Source of the DNA: Phaeobacter sp. B1627
Lineage (GTDB): Bacteria; Pseudomonadota; Alphaproteobacteria; Rhodobacterales; Rhodobacteraceae
NCBI RefSeq assembly: GCF_006265095.1
Contig: NZ_VCNK01000018.1
Span: forward strand, 62,001 to 126,000
Reading direction: 5' to 3'
Length of the DNA stretch: 64,000 bases
Part shown: positions 56,288 through 64,000 of the stretch, one piece after another
Position numbering within the stretch: the stretch's first letter is position 1
Layout of the letters: the number at the start of each line of letters is the position of its first letter
Made by a program: the position numbers and the translations under genes
Notes under the pieces: model-generated
What the model saw: the letters and a program-made list of their open reading frames with translations, nothing else
Databases searched by the model: none
Told to the model about the DNA's origin: nothing

Positions 56288-56359
56288 GACCAAGGCTGAG
56301 ACCAAGACCGGGATCAAGGCTGGGACCAAGACCGGGAACAGGACTGGGACCTGCACCCC
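56288..56359. repeat. Degenerate 24-bp tandem repeat
   Basis: After the AlkC-like gene, three degenerate 24-bp units, each made of two related 12-mers of the type GACCAAGGCTGG and GACCAAGACCGG, stand head to tail. The third is the most diverged. The region is noncoding; minus-strand reading frames across it give only a Gly/Pro/Leu repeat pattern. Confidence 0.8.
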
Positions 56360-56464
56360 CCGCCACAAGGGCGAACGGGCGGGGGCGCTTGCGCGGGTCT
56401 GTCCCCCTTGGTATCAGCGCAGAACCCCGATGTTGTGCCCGATAACCAGGACAAGGCTCCCAGT

Positions 56465-57604
56465 ATGACCGCCACAATGCCCCACAGGACGACACAAAAC
56501 CCGCGGCCGACCGAGCTGGCGACCGGTCAGGATGTGGTGCCGCGACTTGAGATCCGCAACCTGCGGCGGTTCTTCGAAGGGCGGGCGGTGGTGGACGACG
56601 TATCGCTGCGGGTGCAGCCAGGGCAGGTCACATGCCTGCTCGGTCCGTCGGGCTGCGGCAAATCCACCACCCTGCGGATGATTGCAGGGGTGGAAATGCA
56701 GGACGAGGGAGAGATCTATGTCGATGGCCGGCTGATCTGCGACACCGTGTTTCGGGTGCCGCCGGAGCGGCGTGAAATCGGCCTGATGTTTCAGGATTTC
56801 GCCCTGTTCCCGCATCTCAGCGTTGGTGACAATGTGGCCTTCGGTCTCAAAGGCACGAAGGAACACAAACGCAGCCGCGCACGGGATCTGCTGGACCGCG
56901 TCGCGCTGGGGCAGTATTTTGACGACTACCCGCATCAGCTTTCGGGCGGTGAGCAGCAGCGGGTCGCGCTGGCGCGTGCGCTGGCGCCGCGGCCAAAGAT
57001 CATGCTCATGGACGAGCCGTTCTCCGGTCTGGACAACCGCCTGCGTGACGGCATCCGGGATGAAACGCTGAGCCTGCTGAAAGAGGAAGACACCGCCGTG
57101 CTGCTGGTCACGCATGAACCAGAAGAGGCCATGCGGATGGCCGATGAAATCGCACTGATGCGGGACGGGCGGATCATTCAGCAGGGCGCGCCCTATAACG
57201 TCTACACCCGTCCTGTCGACAAGGCCGCCGTTGCCTTTTTCTCCGACATCAACCTGCTGCATGCACAGGTCAACGGGGCGCTGGCCGAGACGCCTTTCGG
57301 CCAGTTCCTTGCCCCTGGTGTGCCGGATGGAACCGACGTGGAGATCGTCTTTCGCCCGCAACACCTGCGTATTGATTTTGACCGCAGCGGCCGTGGTCCC
57401 GAAGCCACGACCACCGAGGGCGTACCTGCGCGCGGCGTTGTGCAGCGAGCGCGGTTTCTCGGCAACGAGAGCCTGGTGGAGTTCCGGATGGATTTCGATG
57501 GATCGGTACTGAAGGCAACCGTGCCCAATGTTTTCCTGCCGGCAGAGGGGCGTGCCATGTGGCTCACCGTGCCCCGCAACCGCTGTTTCGTCTTTCCCCG
57601 CTGA
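56465..57604 (+). CDS. ABC transporter ATPase of the iron(III)/polyamine importer group (orphan)
   Basis: A 379-residue single ABC ATPase. Walker A GPSGCGKST near residue 62, Q-loop MFQDFALFPHLSVGDNVAFG, signature LSGGEQQRVALARAL near 160, Walker B IMLMDEPFSGLD near 181 and H-loop VTHEPEEAM. The C-terminal 120 residues are a TOBE-like regulatory domain. It resembles FbpC/PotA subunits, but no permease or binding-protein gene is adjacent, so the partner is elsewhere. The ATG at 56465 begins a 30-residue polar leader before the fold; earlier in-frame starts are weaker. Confidence 0.82.
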   Translation: MTATMPHRTTQNPRPTELATGQDVVPRLEIRNLRRFFEGRAVVDDVSLRVQPGQVTCLLGPSGCGKSTTLRMIAGVEMQDEGEIYVDGRLICDTVFRVPPERREIGLMFQDFALFPHLSVGDNVAFGLKGTKEHKRSRARDLLDRVALGQYFDDYPHQLSGGEQQRVALARALAPRPKIMLMDEPFSGLDNRLRDGIRDETLSLLKEEDTAVLLVTHEPEEAMRMADEIALMRDGRIIQQGAPYNVYTRPVDKAAVAFFSDINLLHAQVNGALAETPFGQFLAPGVPDGTDVEIVFRPQHLRIDFDRSGRGPEATTTEGVPARGVVQRARFLGNESLVEFRMDFDGSVLKATVPNVFLPAEGRAMWLTVPRNRCFVFPR

Positions 57605-57689
57605 GGCAAGCCGAAATCCAGGCCGCCATAGGCCGGGCTGTCAGTCATAGGCGGGGCCGGGCGATATGGCCGAAGGGCTGCCCTTGCCA

Positions 57690-58373
57690 CTAGTCAGCGC
57701 TCTGTCGGCCCGAGGCATAGTCCTGCAAGCGCTTGCCGGGTTCATCAACGAAAAGTTCCGGAAGCGCCTGGGCCTCCTCGATCAGGTCCACGCGGAACAC
57801 CCGGAATTCCTGTCGCAATTCGCACCAGGCCGTCAGCATCCAGACACGTCCCCAATATTCCATATGAAGCGGCCGGATCACCCGTGCGCTGAGCGTACCG
57901 TCGGGGCGCCGATAGGCCAGCGACAGCTTTTGCCGCGCTTTGATCGCGGCGCGCAGAGTGGGCATCTGGGCAAGGCCCCGCGCCGCGTCGGCAAAGGGGT
58001 AGACCGCGAACTTCCACGCATCGGCGGAGGCAACCGTCTCCACCGGCAGAACCGCGTCGACCTTGGCCGCGAGCGACTCTGCGGCGGCTTTCAAATCGGT
58101 GTCGGCTGCCTCTGCCACAATGGCCATGCCGAGGTTCAGCGCCTCCAGCTCTGCGGGCGTCAAGGTCAGCGGCGGCAGGGTGATCGCCTCGCGGACCGTA
58201 TAGCCGACACCGCGCTCGCCCTCGACCGGCACGCCAGAGGCCACCAGCGTCTCCATGTCGCGATAGATGGTGCGCTGGGAGACCTGCAGCCGCGTGGCAA
58301 TGTCCTGCGCCCGGTGCAATTTGCCGTCGCGCAGGATCTGCAGGATTTCAAAGAGGCGGTCGGTACGGCGCAT
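57690..58373 (-). CDS. YafY-family transcriptional regulator (HTH-WYL)
   Basis: A 227-residue regulator. The N-terminal helix-turn-helix (HTH_11) covers residues 1-60: RAQDIATRLQVSQRTIYRDM. The C-terminal WYL domain (residues about 130-210: LAYRRPDGTLSARVIRPLHM and WYL-like GRVWMLTAWCELRQEFRVF) is thought to sense ligands, often nucleic-acid-derived. It stands alone; its target is unknown. A 6-bp inverted repeat (CTGACA/TGTCAG, 58581-58598) in the region between this gene and tatA is a candidate operator. Confidence 0.85.
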   Translation of the reverse strand: MRRTDRLFEILQILRDGKLHRAQDIATRLQVSQRTIYRDMETLVASGVPVEGERGVGYTVREAITLPPLTLTPAELEALNLGMAIVAEAADTDLKAAAESLAAKVDAVLPVETVASADAWKFAVYPFADAARGLAQMPTLRAAIKARQKLSLAYRRPDGTLSARVIRPLHMEYWGRVWMLTAWCELRQEFRVFRVDLIEEAQALPELFVDEPGKRLQDYASGRQSAD

Positions 58374-58762
58374 GACAACAGCTTTCGCCCAGGCAGCACC
58401 GAAAGGTCAAGCCGCTGCTCCCCACACGTGGGCAGGGTGCACGCCCCTGTTGCGAGGATCGGGCCGCGCAGGATCAGGCCCTGCGGCTTTGGGACCGGAA
58501 GCAACGTGGCGTGCAGCACTCGTTCGGGCCGCATTCGGGCTGACGTGATCACCGCAGGGGCCATCCTGCGCCCCGGACAACTGACAAAAACCTGTCAGTA
58601 GTAGCGTGTGGCAGCGGAAATACGGCTTGCACCGGTGAACTCTTGCGCCTCTGAGGTCTGCGCAGGCTTTGCGCCGGGATCTGCAGGCCGTATCACTCAG
58701 GGCAGGTTTAACGGACACCGGCGCATCCAACGGCTGCCGCGTATACAAGAAAGGCACATCCC
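58374..58762. other. 389-bp divergent intergenic region, WYL regulator to tatA
   Basis: No convincing gene. It must contain the promoters for the minus-strand regulator and the plus-strand tat operon. The only motif I mark is the inverted repeat at 58581-58598. Confidence 0.4.
58581..58598. promoter_or_regulatory. Inverted repeat, candidate regulator site
   Basis: CTGACA-AAAACC-TGTCAG, a 6-bp inverted repeat spaced by six bases, lies 208 bases before the WYL regulator start and 165 bases before tatA. Repeats of this type are seen near YafY-like genes; binding is inferred only. Confidence 0.35.
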
Positions 58763-58978
58763 ATGCTCAACAATATCGGCCTTCCCGGCATTCTCCTGAT
58801 TGCTGTCGTCGTTCTGGTTCTTTTCGGTCGTGGCAAGATCTCATCGCTGATGGGGGAAGTTGGCAAAGGCATCACCTCGTTCAAAAAAGGCATCAGCGAA
58901 GGCAGCAAAGAGCTGGAAGAGGACATTGCGGATGGCGCCCGCGACGTCACCCCGGATGCTGAAAAAGACAAGGCGTAA
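58763..58978 (+). CDS. tatA: Sec-independent (Tat) translocase subunit A
   Basis: A 71-residue protein with an N-terminal membrane helix ([18 protein letters not shown]), the [15 protein letters not shown] hinge and amphipathic helix (F-x-K pattern SFKKGISEG), and an acidic tail. This is the standard TatA pattern for the pore-forming subunit. It starts the tatABC operon and is followed after seven bases by tatB. Confidence 0.95.
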   Translation: MLNNIGLPGILLIAVVVLVLFGRGKISSLMGEVGKGITSFKKGISEGSKELEEDIADGARDVTPDAEKDKA

Positions 58979-58985
58979 GATCTAG

Positions 58986-59462
58986 ATGTTCGATCTTGGC
59001 TGGACCGAGCTTCTGGTCATCGGCGTTGTCGCCCTGATTGTCGTAGGCCCGAAGGATCTGCCTGTGTTGTTCCGCAACGTGGGCCGGTTCGTCGGCAAGG
59101 CGCGCGGAATGGCGCGCGAATTCAGCCGCGCCATGAGCGATGCCGCCGATGAGGCGGGTGTCAGCGACATCCAGAAGACCTTCAAATCCGCGACCAATCC
59201 CATGGGCGCGGCGATGGACAGTATGAAAGACGCCACCCGAGAGCTGACGTCATCGCTGGACCCGACGAAATTCGACTCTGCGAGCGAAACCGGAAAGCTG
59301 GCCGCAGATCGGGCAGAGAGCGCCAAGAAAATTCAGGCGGCCACTGCGCGTGCCGCCGCCGAGCGCAAGGCCCGTGAGGCTGCGGAGGCTCTGGCCAAGG
59401 CAGAAGAAGCCGAGGCGGCCCTCGCCCCACCAGCCGCCCCCGACAGTGAGACCAAGGCATGA
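58986..59462 (+). CDS. tatB: Tat translocase subunit B
   Basis: A 158-residue protein. The N-terminus [20 protein letters not shown] followed by GPKDLP is the TatB signature, with the conserved Glu in the helix and the Gly-Pro hinge; then amphipathic [20 protein letters not shown] and a long Ala/Glu/Lys-rich cytoplasmic tail predicted to be helical. With TatC it forms the twin-arginine signal receptor. Its stop overlaps tatC as ATGA. Confidence 0.95.
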   Translation: MFDLGWTELLVIGVVALIVVGPKDLPVLFRNVGRFVGKARGMAREFSRAMSDAADEAGVSDIQKTFKSATNPMGAAMDSMKDATRELTSSLDPTKFDSASETGKLAADRAESAKKIQAATARAAAERKAREAAEALAKAEEAEAALAPPAAPDSETKA

Positions 59463-60346
59463 GCCAAACCGAAGATATCGACGATTCCACGGCCCCGCTG
59501 ATCGAGCATCTGGCGGAACTGCGCACCCGGCTCATCCGCGCGGTGATCGCCTTTGCGGTGGGGATCATCCTGGCGTTCATGGTGGCCGAGCCGATCCTGC
59601 AATTTCTGGTGCATCCGATCGAGGCGACCCTGCGCGAGCTGGGCGACCCGTCTCCGACGCTTCAGTATACGTCGCCACAGGAATATCTGTTCACCCTGTT
59701 CCGGATCTCCATGGTGTTCGGTTTTGCACTGTCTTTTCCGGTGATCGGCTTTCAGCTGTGGCGGTTTGTGGCGCCGGGGCTCTACAAAAGCGAAAAGGGC
59801 GCCTTCATGCCGTTCCTGGTCGCGTCGCCGTTCATGTTCCTGCTGGGGGCATCCTTTGCGCAATTCGTGGTGACACCGCTGGCCATGCAGTTCTTTCTGG
59901 GCTTTGCGGATGTCAGTTCGATCTTTGCCGATCTCCTGTCGCGGGCGTCGGGAGAGGTGCCGGTGGATGTTGCGGTGGTGCCGGAGACCAGCGAAGGCAT
60001 CAAGATCACGTTTTTCGGCAAGGTCAACGAGAGCCTCGACATTACGCTGAAGTTCATCATGGCCTTTGGTCTTTGCTTTCAGCTGCCGGTGCTGCTGACC
60101 CTGATGGGCAAGGCCGGGCTGGTCAGCGCTGCGGGTCTCGCGGGGATGCGCAAATATGCGGTGGTGGCGATTTTGCTGCTGGCTGCGGTGGTGACGCCAC
60201 CGGATGTGATCACCCAGCTCATTCTCTTCACGGTTGTCTACGGGCTCTACGAGATTTCGATATTCCTGGTCGGCCGGGTCGAGAGATCGCGTGAGGCCAA
60301 GCTGCGGGCCGAAGGCTACTATGACGATGAGGTCGATGAAGATTAA
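59459..60346 (+). CDS. tatC: Tat translocase subunit C
   Basis: A 295-residue six-helix membrane protein that recognises twin-arginine signals. N-terminal [17 protein letters not shown] is the conserved cytoplasmic motif with the Glu that contacts the signal; [20 protein letters not shown], then [14 protein letters not shown] and [12 protein letters not shown] follow. Length is slightly above average because of a roughly 30-residue periplasmic insertion near residues 170-190. The overlap with tatB and the terminator after the stop define the operon end. Confidence 0.96.
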   Translation: MSQTEDIDDSTAPLIEHLAELRTRLIRAVIAFAVGIILAFMVAEPILQFLVHPIEATLRELGDPSPTLQYTSPQEYLFTLFRISMVFGFALSFPVIGFQLWRFVAPGLYKSEKGAFMPFLVASPFMFLLGASFAQFVVTPLAMQFFLGFADVSSIFADLLSRASGEVPVDVAVVPETSEGIKITFFGKVNESLDITLKFIMAFGLCFQLPVLLTLMGKAGLVSAAGLAGMRKYAVVAILLLAAVVTPPDVITQLILFTVVYGLYEISIFLVGRVERSREAKLRAEGYYDDEVDED

Positions 60347-60394
60347 CCACCGTCCTGCGCGCGGTCCTCTACGCCGCCCTGCACTTTGAACCGG

Positions 60395-60435
60395 AAATGG
60401 CGCGCCCCCTGAGCAGGCGCGCCATTTTCTCTTGT
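60395..60435 (+). terminator. Terminator after tatC
   Basis: A perfect 12-bp stem (AAATGGCGCGCC at 60395-60406 with GGCGCGCCATTT at 60416-60427) followed by TCTCTTGT. It separates tatC from the convergent importer ATPase gene. Confidence 0.8.
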
Positions 60436-60508
60436 GGACAGGCCAGAGGACAGGCAACAGGACGGGCAACAGGAGAGGGGCGAAACTGCCGCGCGCGTAG
60501 CGCATCCC

Positions 60509-61279
60509 TCAGGCGGGGAGCACTACAGGGGTTGCATAGCGGGGATCCGGCAGGATCTGACAGGGCAGATCAAAGACCCGCAGCATGGTGTCCTGTGTCA
60601 CCACCTCTGCGGGCGGGCCTGCGGTGATCACCTCTCCGGCCCTGAGGGCGACCAGATGATCGCAGAACCGGGAGGCCAGATTGAGATCATGCAGCACCGC
60701 GATCACCGTCTTGCCATGGCTGCGGGCGAGGTCCGTCACCAGCTCCAGTATGTCGATCTGATGGTGCAGATCCAGAAATGTCGTCGGCTCGTCAAGCAAG
60801 ACCAGCGGTGTGTCCTGGGCCAGTACCATGGCAATCCAAGCGCGTTGACGCTGACCACCGGACAGGGACGCGACGGCCCTGTCGGCAAGATCCGACAGGC
60901 CGACCCGGGCGATTGCCGTCCGGACCGCCTGCCGGTCATGCTGGGTCATCGGGCGAAAGGCGCGCAGATAGGGGGTGCGGCCGCGTGCGATCAGATCCGC
61001 GACGGTCATGCTGTCGGGGGCCTGAGCGGATTGCGGCAGGATCGCGATCTGGCGGGCGCGCTCCGTGGCGGACAATGCGGACACCGGCTGATCCTGCCAG
61101 TTTACGGCACCGTGCTGCATCGGCTGCAGCCCGGCAATTGTGCGCAGCAATGTGGTCTTGCCGCAGCCATTGGGGCCGATCAGCCCGGTCACCTTTCCGG
61201 TGGGGAGGGCCAGCGACAGGTTCTGCAGGACAGGTTGCCCGGCCAGCGACACGCTCAGGTTTTCGATCACAACGCTCAT
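60509..61279 (-). CDS. Iron-siderophore/heme importer ATPase (FecE type)
   Basis: A 256-residue ABC ATPase of the FecE/FhuC group. Walker A GPNGCGKTT is near residue 36, signature LSGGQRQRAWIAMVLAQ near 138, Walker B PLVLLDEPTTFLDL near 158 and the H-loop VIAVLHDLN near 189. The ATG at 61279 follows TAGGAGGCCAT. It is the last gene of a three-gene unit with two FecCD-type permeases and powers uptake of a ferric chelate, B12 or heme from the periplasm; the substrate cannot be decided here. Confidence 0.92.
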   Translation of the reverse strand: MSVVIENLSVSLAGQPVLQNLSLALPTGKVTGLIGPNGCGKTTLLRTIAGLQPMQHGAVNWQDQPVSALSATERARQIAILPQSAQAPDSMTVADLIARGRTPYLRAFRPMTQHDRQAVRTAIARVGLSDLADRAVASLSGGQRQRAWIAMVLAQDTPLVLLDEPTTFLDLHHQIDILELVTDLARSHGKTVIAVLHDLNLASRFCDHLVALRAGEVITAGPPAEVVTQDTMLRVFDLPCQILPDPRYATPVVLPA

Positions 61280-61287
61280 ATGGCCTC

Positions 61288-62244
61288 CTAGAGCTGACCT
61301 GTGCGGATGCGCCGCGTCAGGATGTAGATCAGCCACGGCGCGCCGATCATTGCGGTGTAGATCCCCGCCGGCAGCAGGGCCGATGGGGCAAGCGCCCGTG
61401 CCGCCATGTCCGACAGGGTGACAAGGGCGGCCCCCGTCAGCGCCGTGCCAATCAGGTTCGGTCCGCCACGGCCAAGGCGGCGCGCCACGGGGCCGGATAC
61501 AAAGGCGACAAAGGCGAGGGGGCCTGCGACTGCGACCATCGCCGAGGCCAGCAGGGCGGCGCCTGTGGCCAGAGCCGGGCGCCACGCCCTGAGCCGGATG
61601 CCCCAGGCGCGCGCCAGATCATCGCCCAGTTCGATCCGGTCCAGAACCCGTTCGCTGCCGGCCAGCCCAAGCCCGAGTGTGGCGGTGACCCCGGCGGCAA
61701 GGGCGGCTTCGGGCCAGCCGATGCTATTGAGGGACCCTGCAAGCCAGGCCATGGCCTGGCCGGCGGCTGCGTCACCTGCGCGTATGATCATGATGTTCAA
61801 CCCCGCCGAACAGGTGATCCCGCAGCCAATCCCGTAGAGGACCAGCCGCTGTGGATCGATACCGCCCGAGCGTGACAGCGAGAGCGAGAAGATCAGCGCC
61901 ATCGTCAGAAGTCCCCCGGCAGCGGCTCCGGCCATCGCCGCGCCGCCGGCCAATTGCAGGGCAACGCCGCCGAATGCCGCGCCTTGGGTGATGCCGACAA
62001 TATCGGGAGAGGCAAGCGGGTTGCGGAGCAGGGACTGAAACACCGCGCCCGACAGGCCCAATCCGGCTCCGATGCTCAGGCCCGCAACCACGCGTGGCAA
62101 TCGCAGCTCCCAGATCAGGAAATCGCCATTTGGTCCCGCGATGAGACCGTCCCACAGGGCGTTTGGCCCGAGCCAGATCCGTCCGGCCGCCAGCGACAGG
62201 GCCGCAAGCGCCAGCAGGGCACAGATTGCGACGGTCATCCTCAT
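61288..62244 (-). CDS. FecCD-family importer permease, second subunit
   Basis: A 318-residue inner-membrane permease with about nine helices. The family block ELRLPRVVAGLSIGAGLGLSGAVFQSLLRNPLASPDIVGITQGAA lies near residues 45-90, and the cytoplasmic coupling loop with GPVARRLGRGGPNLIGTALTG follows near the C-terminus. The ATG at 62244 overlaps the stop of the upstream permease (ATGA), so they form a heterodimer like FecC-FecD or FepD-FepG. Eight bases separate it from the ATPase gene. Confidence 0.92.
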   Translation of the reverse strand: MRMTVAICALLALAALSLAAGRIWLGPNALWDGLIAGPNGDFLIWELRLPRVVAGLSIGAGLGLSGAVFQSLLRNPLASPDIVGITQGAAFGGVALQLAGGAAMAGAAAGGLLTMALIFSLSLSRSGGIDPQRLVLYGIGCGITCSAGLNIMIIRAGDAAAGQAMAWLAGSLNSIGWPEAALAAGVTATLGLGLAGSERVLDRIELGDDLARAWGIRLRAWRPALATGAALLASAMVAVAGPLAFVAFVSGPVARRLGRGGPNLIGTALTGAALVTLSDMAARALAPSALLPAGIYTAMIGAPWLIYILTRRIRTGQL

Positions 62245-63257
62245 GTTGCGGGCCTCAGGACGCGTGAGAGCAGCACCATGAACGCAGGCCCTCCGATGAC
62301 AGCCAGCACAAGGCCGATCGCGATCTCCGAGGGGCGCGCGGCCACCCGCCCCAAGGTGTCGCAGGCCAGCACCATGGCCGCGCCAAGCGGCAAGGCGGCA
62401 ACCAGGGTCAGGCCGGTGGCCGAACCGGTCAGACCCCGCACCAGATGCGGGATGATGAGGCCGACAAAGCCGAGCGGCCCGGCCAAAGCGACCGAGCCGC
62501 CGGACAGCAATGTCACAGCCAGAAGGGCCGCGGCCGCCGCGCGGGCAGGCCGGGCCCCGAGGCCTGCGGCGACATCGTGGCCGAGGGCAAGGGCGTCCAG
62601 ACCTCGGGCCGCAGCGAGCGCCAGCGCGACACCGGCTGCAAACACCGGCAGCAGGCGGGTCAGAGTGTCGAAGGTTGCCTGTCCCAGCGATCCGACCATC
62701 CAGAAGCGATAGAGATCGCGGGTCTCCGTATTCAGCAGGACAACGGCGGCCACCATCGACAGGCACAGGCTGCTGATCGCAGTGCCGGCAAGGGGCAGGC
62801 GGATCGTCAATGCCCGGTTGTCGGAGGCCTCCTGTCCGCCCGCCAGCGCCCAGACCGCAGCCGCCGACAGCCCCGCACCGATGATCGCCGCAAGAGCGAT
62901 GGCAGGCACATCCTGCGGACCAAAGCTCCAGAGCACCGCGACCACCGCCAGCGCCGCCCCGGCATTGACCCCCATCAGACCGGGATCGGCGAGCGGGTTG
63001 CGGGTCAGCCCCTGCATGATCACTCCGGCCCCTGCCAGCGCGGCGCCGCAGATGGCGCCGCTCAGGGCGCGCTGCAGCCGCAATCCGCGCAGGACACCAT
63101 GGAGCGGATCACCGGGGTCAAATGCTGTCAGCGCCTGCCAGAGGGTCGCCACCGGTATCGAGCGCGCGCCAAAGGCCAGCGAGGCCGCAAAGGCCGCGAG
63201 AAAAACACCACAGGACATGGCGAGGATCAGCAGGGGCGAATGGGATCGGATGCGCAT
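62241..63257 (-). CDS. FecCD-family importer permease, first subunit
   Basis: A 338-residue permease. Conserved RALSGAICGAALAGAGVIMQ, then GLTRNPLADPGLMGVNAGAA near residues 65-105, and GFVGLIIPHLVRGLTG near 250 are typical. The ATG at 63257 is placed just before the first membrane helix (LLILAMSCGVFLAAFAASLA); no strong ribosome site is seen, which is unusual. The gene starts the minus-strand transcript and is divergent from the binding protein at 63510, with 252 bases between them. Confidence 0.9.
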   Translation of the reverse strand: MRIRSHSPLLILAMSCGVFLAAFAASLAFGARSIPVATLWQALTAFDPGDPLHGVLRGLRLQRALSGAICGAALAGAGVIMQGLTRNPLADPGLMGVNAGAALAVVAVLWSFGPQDVPAIALAAIIGAGLSAAAVWALAGGQEASDNRALTIRLPLAGTAISSLCLSMVAAVVLLNTETRDLYRFWMVGSLGQATFDTLTRLLPVFAAGVALALAAARGLDALALGHDVAAGLGARPARAAAAALLAVTLLSGGSVALAGPLGFVGLIIPHLVRGLTGSATGLTLVAALPLGAAMVLACDTLGRVAARPSEIAIGLVLAVIGGPAFMVLLSRVLRPAT

Positions 63258-63425
63258 GAGTTGGCCGGGAACACGGAACGGAACGGGCTTGCACTGCGCT
63301 GGCTGCCCCTGAGTGAACCACTCGGTCTGCGGGGTCAAGGGGCCGCGCGCTTTGGCTGGACTGGACCCCGACCTGACCCCGAGCCGACCCTGACTTGGCC
63401 CCGACCTTCCCAAGACTTGACCCGG

Positions 63426-63460
63426 GCCCTGCAGGGCGCTAGCCGGATCGGGTTCCCAGC
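63426..63460 (-). other. Short motif resembling the 3' half of a thiamine riboswitch
   Basis: On the minus strand the stretch GAACCCGATCCGGCTAGCGC, about 190 bases before the first permease gene, resembles the TPP riboswitch 3' segment (GAACCTGATC then GGCTAG). The 5' half (GGGGTGC and CTGAGA) is not found, so this is weak and may be coincidence. Confidence 0.15.
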
Positions 63461-63509
63461 CGCCTGTCCATCCCCGGCCAGGCTGTTCTCCAAGTTGAAG
63501 GAATGACCA

Positions 63510-64000
63510 TGCGGGTTTTGCTCACCACACTCCTGATCCTGTTGTTTGCTCCCATCACCCAGGCGGCAGAGTTTCCGGTCCGGATCGTCCACCAGTATGG
63601 GGAGACGGAAATAGCGGCGGAACCCCGGCGGGTGATCTCCGTCGGCTATCATGAGCAGGACTTTCTCTATGCGCTGGGCATTGCGCCGGTGGGTGTCCAT
63701 GAGTGGTTTGGCGGCTATGACTACGCCACCTGGCCCTGGGCAGAACCTGCGCGGCGAGCCCTGGGGGCGGTGCCGGAGGTGCAACATGGCTTTGAGATCG
63801 ATATTGAATGGGTGCTGGCTCAGGAGCCGGACCTGATCGTTGCGACATTTGCGCCGCTGGACGAGCGCAGCTACCGGTTGCTGTCGCGGATCGCGCCTGT
63901 GGTTGCGCCGCCGCTGGGCTATCCCGCATGGGGCGCCCCCTGGGAGGCCGAACTGCGCCTGATCGGGGAGGCGACCGGGCGGTCGACGGCCGCCGAGGAG
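63510..64000 (+). CDS. Iron-siderophore ABC transporter binding protein (partial)
   Basis: The first 163 residues are inside the window; the gene runs off the right edge. A Sec signal (MRVLLTTLLILLFAPITQAA) is followed by the start of a class III periplasmic-binding fold: HQYGETEIAAEPRRVISVGY, then LGIAPVGVHEWFGGYDYATW and EPDLIVATFAPLDE. This matches FecB/FhuD-type binding proteins for ferric chelates or related ligands. The ATG at 63510 has GAAGGAATG upstream. It is divergent from, and presumably part of, the adjacent FecCD importer. Confidence 0.88.

Noticed and set aside
1-64000. CRISPR arrays, prophage, insertion sequences, tRNA or rRNA genes
   Set aside because: I found no spaced repeats, transposase or integrase genes, phage genes or recognisable RNA gene cores on either strand.

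Overview
The window reads as chromosomal DNA of a marine alphaproteobacterium of the Roseobacter/Rhodobacteraceae group. The evidence is the high GC content, a nuo (complex I) operon with split nuoC and nuoD and small non-nuo genes between the structural genes, the nuoN-birA-coaX-rnj order, two small Rhodobacterales-type proteins inside nuo, a Hint-domain protein and a leucine-degradation cluster. I see no CRISPR array, integrase, transposase, tRNA or rRNA gene; the DNA looks like ordinary core chromosome with a few accessory genes.

Layout. 1-6.6 kb: a divergent peptide-uptake locus. A dipeptide-type binding protein (cut by the left edge, minus strand) faces a fused double ATPase, an ArgE-like deacylase and two tandem, closely related M20 amidohydrolases. 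6.7-10.7 kb: a small secreted protein, two LPS-core genes (a GT4 glycosyltransferase and waaA) and moaA on the minus strand. 10.8-17.7 kb: a lipoprotein with a Tat-like signal, alkD-glmS-glmU on the minus strand, then gph and a DegT-family aminotransferase. 18.0-26.4 kb: a leucine/isovalerate catabolic operon, ivd - acyl-CoA synthetase - mccB - mccA - HMG-CoA lyase - enoyl-CoA hydratase, with a perfect inverted repeat upstream that may be its operator.

26.6-43.5 kb: the complete 14-gene nuo operon (nuoA to nuoN). Five extra genes sit inside it: a small membrane protein, two lipoproteins, one secreted protein, and a cysteine-free protein of carboxymuconolactone-decarboxylase type. NuoE carries a long linker and a C-terminal helix-hairpin-helix-like domain; NuoL carries a His/Asp-rich insertion. 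A strong terminator separates nuoN from birA, coaX and rnj (43.6-46.8 kb). BirA is the expected enzyme for loading biotin onto the MccA subunit encoded 20 kb upstream.

46.8-54.1 kb: a small minus-strand ORF whose frame is broken at a nine-base C run, a RhlE-type helicase, a family-2 glycosyltransferase, prfC, a hairpin-rich gap, a DUF883/YqjE-like pair, and a Hint-domain protein whose 5' end holds a perfect 17-bp tandem duplication. 54.4-58.4 kb: an atypical SDR, an AlkC-like DNA glycosylase, an orphan Fbp/Pot-type ATPase and a WYL regulator. 58.7-60.3 kb: tatABC. 60.5-64 kb: a FecCD-type iron-siderophore importer with a divergent binding protein cut by the right edge.

No single locus is clearly a new system. 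The items I would look at first are the accessory genes and domain additions of the nuo operon, the two length-variable sequence tracts that set reading frame (poly-C near 47.13 kb, 17-bp duplication near 54.1 kb), and the candidate operator before ivd.
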